Source: Hyposmocoma kahamanoa (lineage: Eukaryota; Arthropoda; Insecta; Lepidoptera; Cosmopterigidae). From it: DNA of 64,000 nucleotides. Every line of letters starts with the position of its first letter. The stretch's first letter is position 1. Where the stretch lies: NCBI RefSeq assembly GCF_003589595.1, contig NW_020654810.1, positions 15,122,373 through 15,186,372 on the forward strand. Direction: 5' to 3'. Below, piece after piece: positions 9,801-19,520 of the stretch. The translations under genes and the position numbers were made by a program. The notes under the pieces are model-generated. The model had not been told where the DNA came from. It searched no databases and saw only the letters and a program-made list of their open reading frames with translations.

Positions 9801-12545
9801 AGCTCCGGTACCTATCTGGAAAATAGGGAGGGTACTGTACGTGCACCCGGGGCGGCTCACCTGAGGCACAAGCCTCTCGAAGAACCGGGTGAAGTCAAGT
9901 GACAGAGGTCGGTGACAACCCTGTGTACTGGCTGATCTGGGGTCAGAACCTGAACTTGTAAGGTTCCTGTGCGCGTACAGGTTATAGTGTCCTTCTCGTA
10001 TAAGGGTATCTCTAAGGGTAGGTAGGGAGGGTCATTATAATCAAAACTAATGTAGAAAGATATGGTGCTTGTCCCTTTGGTTTTTGTTTACTCAAATAAA
10101 AAGACACCGAACATATTGGATACATCACTTGATCGATAAATGGATAATTTCAACTTCATTACAAAGATTTAAGAAAATATAAAGATGAATTTGATCGACT
10201 TTCAATAACAAATATAAATTTATCGACGTCATGATCTATTGTAGAAAACTAAACATGTCCTTAAGCTTAGAAGTCTGCGCGGTAGTGCGGAGCGCAGTGT
10301 GCCATACACTGCGGTTCGCCGCGCCCCTCCGCGCGGAGGTAAAACAGCGCGCGCCGCGCTACCGCGCGGAGAAGCGTTATCAGTGTGTTCGACGGCTCGT
10401 GTTTTCCATACAAACTGAGGGACTACAGTACAACGTTAAAAAACGCAGCTCCGCGCTCCGTCGCGAGGCGTGGTGTAGGTGATAATCGCCTTATTACAAA
10501 GTATATATTTAGATTTACTTCAAAAGATGTATTTAAGTATTTCAAGTTACAAAAAAGATAATTTTTACCTGTGTCTAACAAACTTCGTGACAAATCAGTT
10601 TTTATGTAATACAAAAAATCGTACATATTTCTTGTAAGCGGCATTTAATGGCACAGATAAATGTTGCTGCGCTACGAGCAACAAAAAAATGATCTTTTAC
10701 TTCGTTTTTTGTTTCTTTAATTTACAATTCACAACCTGAATATATTTGGAATTTTAGAATGTCGACAAAAGCGGCGGGGCTCCCATGGATTTGACACATA
10801 TGCTAACGAATTCATTAGGAAATGTTGTTAATGAAATTATATTTGGTTACAAATTTCCACCTGAAGACAGAACTTGGACTTGGTTTCGACAAATTCAAGA
10901 GGAAGGGTGTAATGAAATGGGCGTATCAGGTGTAGTCAACTTTTTGCCTTTTGTTAGGTAGTTTCCAAATTTTTTTGTGTATTATGTGTTTATTTGTAAC
11001 TGCAAATAAAGTAAATTACCTAAATGTCTTTTTTAGGTTTCTATCATCATCAACTAGGAAAACCATTGAAGTATTAACGCGCGGTCAAGCTCAAACGCAC
11101 AGGTTGTACGCTAGCATTATATATAAAAGACGCAAGACTTTAGGATTACAGACGCCAGAAGGAGCAGAATATCCCCTACATCATAATTTATTTAGTGAGC
11201 ATCCTGAAGGTCATATCAAATGTATCAAATACAGCAAATACTCGTCCAATACAGAAGAACATTTCTTTGATCCGGAGATCTTAATTCCAACTGATGGTGA
11301 ATGCATCTTGGATAACTTCTTAGCCGAACAGAAGAAGAGGTTCGAAAGTGGCGATAAGAATTCATGCTATGTAACGGACGAGCAACTACTCTACCTCCTG
11401 GCGGACATGTTCGGCGCAGGCCTTGATACAACATCTGTTACACTCGCCTGGTTCTTGCTATATATGGCGCTCTACCCCGAAGAACAAGTAACTCCCTTTA
11501 ATGTTTCGTTATCAAAATACATCATTTGCCTTTTACTGAGATATCCTGTTAAAGGTTGAGAGATTTATTGCGGTTTTGGTGTGAATTTTCATGTATGAGA
11601 TATTTTTTGCAGGAAATAGTCCGGCAAGAAATGCTTAAAGTTTACCCAGAAGAAAGGCAAATTGACGGAACAGATCTTCCTCATCTAATGGCAGCTATCT
11701 GCGAAACACAGAGAATACGCTCGATTGTACCTGTAGGCATACCTCACGGCTGCCTCGAAGTAAATCCTATGACCATAAGAAATTTATTTCCATTGGCGTT
11801 TTTTAAATCTATTACTAAAACATTTTCTCCAAACAATCCTTTTCTCTACATGTAATAAAATAAATTTCAGGATACATTTCTGGGAAATTATAGAATACCT
11901 AAAGGAACTATGGTGGTTCCGTTACAATGGGCACTTCACATGGACCCAAACGTCTGGGACAATCCGCAAGAATTTCGACCAAGTCGTTTCTTAGCTCCTG
12001 ATGGAAGCTTGCTTAAGCCTCCCGAATTTATACCTTTCCAAGTTGGTGAGTTACTCTTTACTGTAGATATTCTTCAAGATAATTCCGCGATGATATGACC
12101 TTGAAAGGCAGAAAGAAATTGTCAGCGAGTTCAATTACCCATAAAGCCGCCTTGTTGAGTTGTTACCTGTCCTTGCACTCTGTCAATTCGTCAAATAAAT
12201 TATACATTTGGCTTATGGAGTTGCTACGGCAGATCGCTATTAGGCTGACAAACAAATAGGTTTATGTGTTTTGTATCAATTCTCTGTAGTTTGTTGCAAC
12301 TAGGCACTGAAGAATAAGAATCACCTTTTGTAAAGCTGTGAAGAGACTATGACTTTATTTCAGGCAAGCGTATGTGTCCCGGAGACGAGCTTTCGCGTAT
12401 GCTCGCGTATGGGTTGGTAGCGCGACTTTTCCGACGCAAGAGAATTCGCTTAGCCTCTAACCCACCCACGGAACAAGAAATGATGGGAACTGTAGGTGTC
12501 ACTTTATCTTCTCCACATGTGAAATTCTTCTGTGACCCATTGTAA
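6891..12545 (+). CDS. CYP306A1: CYP306A1, ecdysteroid 25-hydroxylase (phantom)
   Basis: A microsomal P450 that hydroxylates carbon 25 of the ecdysteroid precursor (ketodiol to ketotriol) in the prothoracic gland. I assembled seven exons: 6891-7209, 8915-9060, 10758-10957, 11037-11487, 11613-11759, 11871-12045 and 12364-12545. All introns are GT-AG, the frame stays open throughout, and the product is 539 residues, near family length. There is an N-terminal membrane anchor (residues 3-18), then the hinge LPPGPWGLP; ADMFGAGLDT in helix I (A349-T353); ETQR (E403-R406); FRPSRF (456-461); and haem loop FQVGKRMCPG with Cys484. The stretches TGRAPLYLTHGIM, SGVVNFLP and VGIPHGC match phantom rather than other CYP2-clan members. 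Introns 1 and 2 are 1.7 kb each and full of repeats; the rest are 79-318 bp. Codons are AT-rich, unlike CYP18A1 next door. Confidence 0.95.
7244..7465 (+). mobile_element. Repeat R1 copy in CYP306A1 intron 1
   Basis: It starts ACCGACTTCAAAAAAGGAGG and ends GAGGTCGGTTTTATTAGTAC then TCTGTACTGAGATTAT. It is shorter than the 4.2 kb copy because of an internal deletion, and begins 34 bases after the exon 1 donor. Confidence 0.8.
7530..7762 (+). repeat. Direct repeat in intron 1, left copy
   Basis: About 230 bp from GACCTCGTTACACTGTCATC through CTCTCCGCTTGTATCCTA and TTCGTACCACGGTCACTC to TTCTTTACCAAGTTATAAT. It matches 7882-8115 with few differences. Confidence 0.8.
7882..8115 (+). repeat. Direct repeat in intron 1, right copy
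   Basis: Second copy of the 7530-7762 sequence, offset by 352 bases. The sequence between them contains a further short piece (CAACAGGCGGAGC), suggesting a partly collapsed tandem duplication. Confidence 0.8.
8339..8358. repeat. Perfect 9-bp-stem hairpin in intron 1
   Basis: GCCGTGAAC, two bases, then GTTCACGGC. No function is evident. Confidence 0.5.
8395..8622 (+). repeat. Repeat R2 copy in intron 1
   Basis: It runs from the CAGAGCTTTAAATCG block to GGAGCTCTACTGATACTACC. The first block (GTGACGGGACGAAC) is missing, so it is 5'-truncated. Confidence 0.8.
9119..9440 (-). mobile_element. tRNA-derived SINE, family B, in CYP306A1 intron 2
   Basis: Read on the minus strand, it starts with GCCGTGGTGGCCTAATGG (A box) and GGTTTCGAATCC (B box) at 9440-9370. 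It continues to CCGCTGCTGGACACG-like sequence complement near 9165 and a tail of ATG/ATT triplets (the CATCATCATCAATCC end at 9129-9143). The tRNA-like head and simple tail are typical of lepidopteran SINEs. Confidence 0.8.
9475..9600. other. GC-rich island inside intron 2
   Basis: A strongly GC-rich 125 bp containing the palindrome CGTCACGTGACG (9485-9496) and CGCGCGCGATGGCGG. No open frame joins the flanking exons. Probably transposon-derived. Confidence 0.4.
9655..10030 (+). repeat. Repeat D, short copy, in intron 2
   Basis: Shares with the minus strand at 61325-61905 the blocks CTATCTACCGACCCGAGAGA, GGTTTTCCGGAGAGACTACG, CCTCTCGAAGAACCGG and GGTCAGAACCTGA. It lacks about 280 bases that the other copy has in its middle. 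The 67-codon open frame at 9661-9864 is not similar to anything I recognise. Possibly the untranslated end of a LINE. Confidence 0.65.
10270..10372. mobile_element. GC-rich fold-back element in intron 2
   Basis: CTGCGCGGTAGTGCGGAGCG at the left faces, inverted, CGCGCTACCGCGCGGAG at the right, with CCGCGCCCCTCCGCGCGGAG in the loop. A dense self-complementary structure in AT-rich intron; a MITE-like insertion is the likely origin. Confidence 0.55.
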
Positions 12546-12941
12546 CTTATTTTTAATAAGATTTTCTGGTTTGTGTCTACGGTTTGTGAACTAGCATTTA
12601 CATGTTAATAACAATTTAGTATATATAAAATATGTATACTGAATATTTAATGAAAAAAAAATTATACACTATAATATTTGCATTCAAGTTACGGTGTGTT
12701 ATTCAATAATTTTCCAACATCATATATGTAACTATTAACAATTTTCAACAACTGTATTGGATTGGGAGTGCAAAGTATTTATGCTATAGCGAATCGCAGC
12801 AATCGCTATAAATCTCCTTTATATGTATGTATTTTATAGTCTCTTTGAGGTTTCGTTTTATATTTAAATTCTAAATTTAAATGTGATTGTTTTTGGCGCC
12901 TTTTATTCACTATTGTTTTTGTTTAGCTGTATGTGTTATAT

Positions 12942-12947
12942 AATAAA
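12942..12947 (+). terminator. Polyadenylation signal AATAAA of CYP306A1
   Basis: AATAAA about 400 bases after the stop codon, followed by a second AATAAA-like match (TTAATAAAC). This would give a 3' UTR of about 0.4 kb. Confidence 0.5.
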
Positions 12948-14290
12948 TTAATAAACTGGAAGTACATTTGCTTTGGTCTTGCTCACTCGTTGTTAGCACC
13001 TACCCGAACCCATTGATACAGTCCGCTACAGATGCATATTTTTTATCAAATTACGAAACTAACTCATATTGAAGCATCATCGTTCATAGTTTTAAATTGT
13101 TTGTTTTTTTACTTGTTTTTGTTGGTTTTAATTTGTTTGTTTCTTTAGGATGCTGGTTTTAAATTTTTGTTGTGTATTATCATATATATTTTATTATACA
13201 CTCGATACATAGTGTTTCCAATGGTACCGTTGGTAATTCAGATATCTTTTGTCTACGTTTAAGAGGAAGCAAACAGCATCTTTCGCAATGTTTCATTTCA
13301 TTATTTCTTGCGAATACTTTGGACATAAATAGTAAAAAAAACAATAATGCGCCAACTAAGTTGAATGACCATGAGAAAAGCGACGTGTGGGTCGACCAGA
13401 TACTTAATGTATTAAGTGTTTGGCATTATAATAAAATACGATCAATTAGTTGGGCTAATAAACTAAAATTGTTACGATGCCTCATTATTGGGATTACAAA
13501 CAAAACAATATATATGTTTCAATAGTTTTTCATTTATTGATAAAGTACACCTTAATCATTTAGATTATGAAAATACAACTATGTACTTAAAACTTATCTA
13601 AGGATGGTAAGTTACTGACAACGGTAAACTACTTGTTTTTAAATATCGGGTTTATGAAAATATCATTACAGAGGCAACTACGTTGCAAAATGTTGAAAAT
13701 CAAGACAAAATTATATCCAAATACGAAACTTAAAATATTCAATCGTATTACCATCGGCGACGTAGCAGCCACCGTTAGACTAGCCTGCACTACCACGGCA
13801 TGGTACATGTTACACTATAAATAGAAATAATAATTGACGAGGCACTAATGGAACATAACACACATGAGATCACACTCAACAATAACACTCATAAGTGATA
13901 TTTACTAATAAATAATGACCTAGAATACGCGTATATTTTGGTATAGGTACTAGAGCTTAATACAATACTTAACTAAACGCTACAGTGTTTAATACAGTGT
14001 GATTTGCTATGATCTGTAATACCGCCTTTATAATACTACAAACTCACACAACCAACTTTATGTATATAATCTCATCAGAATCATACGATACAAGCTAAAG
14101 TCTAAGGTCGGTTAATTAAATGAACACTTTTATGCACAGCCTCAACCATCGCCACAGCGACGTAGTCACTTAAATATAAAGACTTAAATAATGGTCGTAG
14201 ATGCGCTCTAAAACGAGTGATCGATGAATACTGGTGGGTGAACTTGGCAAGCGCTCTTGCGCAGCGTGCTGATTATGGTTAGGCGGCTAG
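12948..14290. other. Convergent intergenic spacer
   Basis: Lies between the two P450 3' ends and contains the 3' UTR of CYP18A1. On the minus strand the first plausible poly(A) signal is ATTAAA at about 13988-13993, some 300 bases after the stop. The open frames at 13172-13525 and 13633-13824 resemble no known protein and look like chance. Confidence 0.45.
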
Positions 14291-16818
14291 TCAATGTGAA
14301 CCAACGTGGCGCAACACCTGATGCTCAACTACGAGTGGCTCCGGAGGCGGTGGAGGAGGTTGTTCACGGGGCACGAAACGTAAACGGAAGGATTCGGGCG
14401 CGATTGTTGCCCCCACGATGCCTTCTAATGATGGCAGTTCCACACCCGCTTCCGGAAGCATGTCAAACTGGTGCATGATACTAGCGAAGAACATAAACAT
14501 CTCCATACGCGCCAATACGTCACCTAGGCACATGCGCCGACCCACGCCAAAAGGCATAAAATACTCTGGTCGTCGAACTTTGCCGTCAGCATCGATGAAT
14601 CGGCTAGGGTTGAACTTATCAGGCTCCTCCCATAGATCGGGATCCATGTGCACGCAGTTGATCAAAGGTACCACCTGCGAGCCCGCTGGAATTCTGTACC
14701 CATTTAGGTGGACATCCCTGTAGGCAAGAAACGAATGTGTTAGTAATTTGTTTTCTAAAGTTTATAGTAAACAACACATACAACTTCAAGTAAGAAATTA
14801 ATAACATAAAATCATATTAGAATACTTACTTAGTGGGAGAATGAGTAGTTGCGAGGGGAACAATATTCGACATTCTCAAAGTCTCTAGGATGGTGGTTTC
14901 TGTATAGGGCAGGTTAGGCATATCCTCGACGGTGGGAAGGCGGCTGCGACCCACTACGGCATCTAGCTCATCCTGGACGCGCTTCTTCACATCGGGATTC
15001 CTCAGCATAAACACAATCATCCATAATAATGACGACTTAATGGTTTCCATGCCGGCGGAAAATAAGTCACCAAGAATTTGTTTTAGGTGCAGTTCTGAAA
15101 TAGTACGTTTTATTAACGTAACATATTTTATAAATTTCTTTATCTTATGAAAAATAATAAAAATATAATGTTTCATATATAAGGATGGCGTTATATTTAC
15201 CATGATCACGTCCTTCGAATAACTCTCCAGCCCTGCCCTCGGTCTTCGCTTTCTCAATTTCTATGAGGTAAACATCAATGAGGTCTCTGGAGTTGTCCAC
15301 GTCAAGAGTTTCGCGATGCTCATCGATCAAAGTTTGATAGAAATCGAACATTTGTAGGCGATTTTGAATTATTCTCTCTTGGGCTTGTGTTTTTCCAGGG
15401 AGATACTGTAGAGCAAGCAAATAACATTAGACATTTACTTAGCTATCACGAAATGAGTTAAAATTTTGTAATGAAAGTTAACATACGTTGTAAAGAGGGA
15501 CGTATTCTCCGTAGTGTATTTCCCCGAAAAGCCTCATGCCTTCCTCGATGAGATGGTTGAGGTGCTCAAAGCGCTCATCGCCCTGACTAAATCTCACGGA
15601 CATAGTGATGCCACAGATGACATTAGACACAACGAGAGCGAGTAAGGGGTTTGCGTCAATGGGAGTGCTGTCAGATGCGCGTAAACTGCCCATCAACTCC
15701 AGTACTTCATTCTGTAAAGTTAAATTTTTTGTTAAGTCATTAATTCCAACGTACCTACTTATATGTTAATATTTTCGTTTGAATTGACCTACTTGAACAA
15801 AAATTACAGTCAGTTCTAATAGTAACGAAAACACGAATGTTATAAAATTTATTATCACCAACTAGGATTGATTAGATATAAATATTCAGAGAAACAATGT
15901 CATGAAATGATAAGAAGTGCAAACCTTAATTCTTCCTTCCATGATTTTCTTGCCATTGCCCATGTATGTCATACCAAACTCGCGCAGTTTCTCATGAAGG
16001 AACCGGCGCTGGCTCTTCCAGAGGCGGCCCTCGCTATTGATGATACCTGCGGGAGGCGCGGCGCGGTTAGACAAGCGGATTGACCGGTAAGTGACGCCTG
16101 GCGTCAGGGGGCGGCGCGAGCGCAGACTACCGCCCGCGACCCCGCTACCCTCTCCGCCCACACGCACATGTGCTACCGATAGTATACCGGGCATAATACT
16201 CTCCATTAATATTATGTATGCCAACAATTACGCATTTTTTGTAATTTGATAATAATTTAATAAGTTTATAAGAAATTATTTAACAAACAAAGTTAAATTT
16301 GAAAACACGGGTGATAATAGTATTATTCACTTCGATCGTTATCATAGTGTTTTAGTACATTTCTTTGTTTTATGAAAGTTTTAAAATGTATAGATTAAAA
16401 TTTTTACATTTACAAATTATGAATTCTTACCTAGTCCTTCCAGGGTGTGCATAAGCGGCGTGTTGGGTCGGCCGGTGAACTCCTCGCGACGGAATGCCTC
16501 ACGGATGAGCCGGTAATCGCTGAGGACCACTGTCAGCTGGTTACCTAGCCGAGCGGAGAAGAGCGGACCGTAGCTGCGGGCCAGTTCGAGGAAGGTTTTA
16601 TGACGCACACCCACGAATGGGAGGTAGCCCACAACTGGCGGTCCCCATGGGCCTGGTGGCAGTTTGCGTGCCTCACGCACCAGCGCCATCAGCCACATCG
16701 CCAGCAGCACCGCGCCTGCTGCCACCAACAGCGGCACAGACGTGCGCGATGCACAGTAAACTACCACTTGCCACATCCCCCATAATAATTTAGAATTTGT
16801 TAGCATCGTTAATATCAT
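14291..16818 (-). CDS. CYP18A1: CYP18A1, ecdysteroid 26-hydroxylase
   Basis: A microsomal P450 that inactivates 20-hydroxyecdysone by oxidising carbon 26 towards ecdysonoic acid. Six minus-strand exons: 16818-16431, 16046-15925, 15711-15487, 15405-15201, 15094-14830 and 14717-14291. All introns are GT-AG and the frame is continuous to TGA, giving 543 residues, close to the fly protein. A membrane segment (about 28-46) precedes LPPGPWGPP; SAGMET in helix I (A327-T331, Glu where most P450s have Asp, as is normal for CYP18A1); ETLR (E384-R387); FNPSRF (437-442); haem loop FGVGRRMCLG with Cys465. GMTYMGNGK, EEGMRLFGEIH and ATTHSPTK are family signatures. Intron 1 sits at the same place and phase as intron 1 of CYP306A1. 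The C-terminus carries an extra proline run (six Pro). Exons are GC-rich. The start is the first of several nearby Met codons (1, 5, 15). Confidence 0.96.
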
Positions 16819-16922
16819 CGTAGTCTTTTTTTAGGATTTAAATCAACAAAATAGTCTATAAATTGTCGAGCAAACGAAACATTCGTGCGAGGAGCTTGTC
16901 GAAGATCGCGCGATACTACTAT

Positions 16923-16945
16923 ACTGAGAATGCTATGATTGTATA
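16923..16945 (-). promoter_or_regulatory. Candidate core promoter of CYP18A1
   Basis: On the minus strand an arthropod initiator TCAGT (16927-16923) follows a TATA-like TATACAA (16945-16939), with the A of TCAGT 20 bases from the first T, slightly closer than usual. It would give a 5' UTR of about 107 bases. Confidence 0.3.
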
Positions 16946-17953
16946 TCGCGTGCGACAGTCGTTTGCGCACTGGGCGCCGTTGGCGTGGCCTTGCGAATAA
17001 ATAGTAGCCTGCGGGGTGGAGCGCGGTTCGTCCCACCGGCGCCTGAGCCCTCTTTCCGTCGCTTTTCTTCACTCTGGTAAACGCTACGAACGGCGTAGCA
17101 GTGCTCGTAGCACAAATTTATTTTAAAAAATAAAAAACAATCGAGTAATAAGAAGGTTTAATACGTAATACGTAGAAGTTTAATACGTGGTATTTGTTTC
17201 AATTTGTAAATAATTGTTACAGAATTATTTACAAATTATTTCGTTAGTTATTTAATTTTTTGAAAGGATTCAAAAGAATCCCATAATTAATTTAAAATGA
17301 CAGTAATAATTTACAACTTAATAAATTTTGCACGTGCAAATTATTCCAAGTGTTTTAAAAATCACACTTAAGGATAATGTATTAAATATGTATGCCAATG
17401 GTAAACATAACAAAAGTACTTATATAATTTTTGCTTCTTTAAATATAGTAAGTGTAACAAGAGAGGCGGAGACAGAGAGAAAAATAAGTAATTAATAATT
17501 TGATAATGAACTAAGACAGTATTTTCACGTTTTTGGTTGGCGTTTTCAGTGATTAATTTTACGGGTTGGTATCTAGGTTCCTTTATTTGCCAATTTTTAT
17601 TCGGAAACTTAGACTTCGTCCTTTTCGGATTGTTTTATAAAATTTATCAATTTCTTTTTTGTTCATATGATACATTCGAATGTGGACACTTGGTCAAGGC
17701 ATAATGTATCGTAGTGAAGGAACGAGGGCTTATCGAGGTCGTACGGGTATGCATGCATATGATAAGATTAACGAATTGCGTAAGTTGGTGCGAACAAGGT
17801 GACGGCGGGTCAACGACTCGCGAGCGAGAGCCTTGGGCCAGCCCGCACGGGTACGCGCCCGCGTACCAGGCCCGACCTCTAACTGACACTACAAACATTT
17901 CACAAACTGGACGCGTCTCGCAAAAAGATCGCTCTCAGCTCTCAGATTCGTTC
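16946..17953. other. Upstream region of CYP18A1
   Basis: Contains no gene. The open frames at 16815-17115 and 17647-17986 lie in GC-rich upstream sequence and match nothing I know. AT-rich from 17100 to 17650. Confidence 0.4.
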
Positions 17954-18080
17954 GCAGCTACGGTCCGCTCTTCTCCGCTCGGTTAGGTAACCAGCTGACA
18001 GTGGTCTTCAGCGATTACCGGCTCATCCGTGAGGAATTTCGTCGCGAGGATTTCATCCGACCCAACACGCCGCCTATGCA
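17954..18080 (+). pseudogene. Inverted fragment of CYP18A1 exon 1
   Basis: About 127 bases correspond to the middle and end of CYP18A1 exon 1 (minus strand about 16577-16450), but on the opposite strand. They encode the equivalent of NQLTVVLSDYRLIRE and RPNTP. I count about eight substitutions and one 3-base deletion; the deletion keeps the frame. Homology starts abruptly at GCAGCTACGG and stops at CTATGCA, 21 bases before the exon 1 donor of the real gene. No other P450 exon follows. A SINE begins about ten bases later. Confidence 0.9.
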
Positions 18081-18090
18081 TATGCATATA

Positions 18091-18300
18091 ACTGCCTCCG
18101 TGGCCGAACGGTTACCACTGGAACGACTGCCACGCAGAGGTTCCAGGTTCGATTCCCGGGCCGGGAGAAATAGTTGTATGGCCTACAATTATTTCTCTCG
18201 TGAGTTTGGGTGTAATTTGTGGTTGTCTATGTGTGTGTCCATGGCACCCGCGACACAGGGTTTCCCTAGTGCGGGGCTATGTTGAGTGTATGCGTCATTT
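18091..18300 (+). mobile_element. tRNA-derived SINE, family A
   Basis: Clear A box (CCGTGGCCGAACGGTTACC) and B box (GGTTCGATTCCCGG), then the body block TATGTGTGTGTCCATGGCAC and CGCGACACAGGGTTTCCCTA. Followed by an ATTT-rich tail to 18330. This is the best-preserved copy of the family. Confidence 0.85.
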
Positions 18301-18944
18301 ATTATTTATTTAATTATTTATTTATTTATGCACATACTGGACGGACTGGGTATGTGTTCGTCCCGTCACTCGGTATTATAAAAATAAAAGTAATAAATAA
18401 TAGGAAGCAGCGATTTCCATAGGCGCCATTGCACCTCTGACGTCTCCGATCGCAACGAGCGTAACCAGTTTAAACAAAACCTGTCTGTCGTAAAATATAA
18501 AGAAGTTGACATGTTTTGAATTTTTTTAGACTAAAATAAATAAAAAAACTCGCTGCATCACGTTAGGTATGATATAAAACTCGTCTGATTTGATAAGATT
18601 TCGTCTAGACATTTCTAGATGCATTAACGTAGAAGGTAACTTCATGAAGTATCATTAGTATGAAAGTGTCTATCTAGTGATACACTACATACTAGTATAT
18701 GAAAACGTCATGTATTCTGGAACATTCTTAGAAAATTACATTAAAAATTTAAAACATAATTTATTACAATAGGTAAAGCTATATATAATTGTAATGGTAC
18801 AGTCGCTAGAATCGAAATCAAAATTTGATCTTCCTAGAAATCATAAAAATATGTAGAAAAATATTGATATTTATGCAAATAAACAACGTCCACGGTGGCA
18901 AATGTTTCATAGGCAGATGCAGTTTTACAATTAATAATAATAAT
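18301..18944. other. Gene-free stretch between two inverted SINEs
   Basis: An ATTTATTT-rich tail (18300-18330) and then AT-rich sequence with no recognised gene. The flanking SINEs point towards each other. Confidence 0.45.
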
Positions 18945-19090
18945 GCACACACTCAACATAGCCCCTCACTAGAGAAACCCTGTGTCGCGGGTGCCATGGA
19001 CACATACATAGACAACCACAAATTACACCCAAACTCACGAGAGAAATAAGTGCCAGACAGGCATGGTAACCGTTCGGCCACGGAGAACGG
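18945..19090 (-). mobile_element. SINE family A, partial copy
   Basis: Complement of the 18091-18300 copy: ACTAGAGAAACCCTGTGTCG, GGTGCCATGGACACATACAT and the A-box complement GGTAACCGTTCGGCCACGGA. The B-box region is deleted. Confidence 0.8.
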
Positions 19091-19520
19091 CCAGTTCAGA
19101 ATTATTCACTAATTAATTATTTATTAATTATCAACTAAACATTCATGGAGATTATTTATTTTAACTTAGCTACGTGCCTACGTATTAATACAAAAGACTG
19201 TACTTGCTCATAATCAATTTATATTCGTGGGTATTGTAGGCAGCAAGCATCATTTGCATATGTAGATTATTCTTGTAATTAAAGTTATTTATTGTGTTTA
19301 TATCTAATAAAATCATTGCATTATTTAAAGTAATTGGATTATGGAATACAAACAAATATTACATAAGAAAACGCAGAGAATACACAAGAGGAAAAACCAT
19401 TAAATAAATGAAGACTAGCTCAGCAACATTTTACGAATTCGGAGGATGATGAATGATGATATAAATGGCCACATTTGCATTACATTCGATTGTAACAACT
19501 GACATAAATCATTTACATAT
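19091..19520. other. Gene-free AT-rich stretch
   Basis: Nothing recognised. Confidence 0.4.

Noticed and set aside
10231..10482. 83-codon open frame in CYP306A1 intron 2
   Set aside because: Crosses a GC-rich fold-back element; open only because of GC richness.
14257..14723. Two plus-strand open frames at the CYP18A1 3' end
   Set aside because: Antisense to the haem-domain exon, which has clear P450 motifs on the minus strand.
16600..16785. Histidine-rich plus-strand open frame
   Set aside because: It is the antisense shadow of CYP18A1 exon 1.
18104..18165. tRNA-like sequence GGCCGAACGG ... GGTTCGATTCC
   Set aside because: The A and B boxes belong to a SINE with a long shared body and several sister copies, not to a free tRNA gene.
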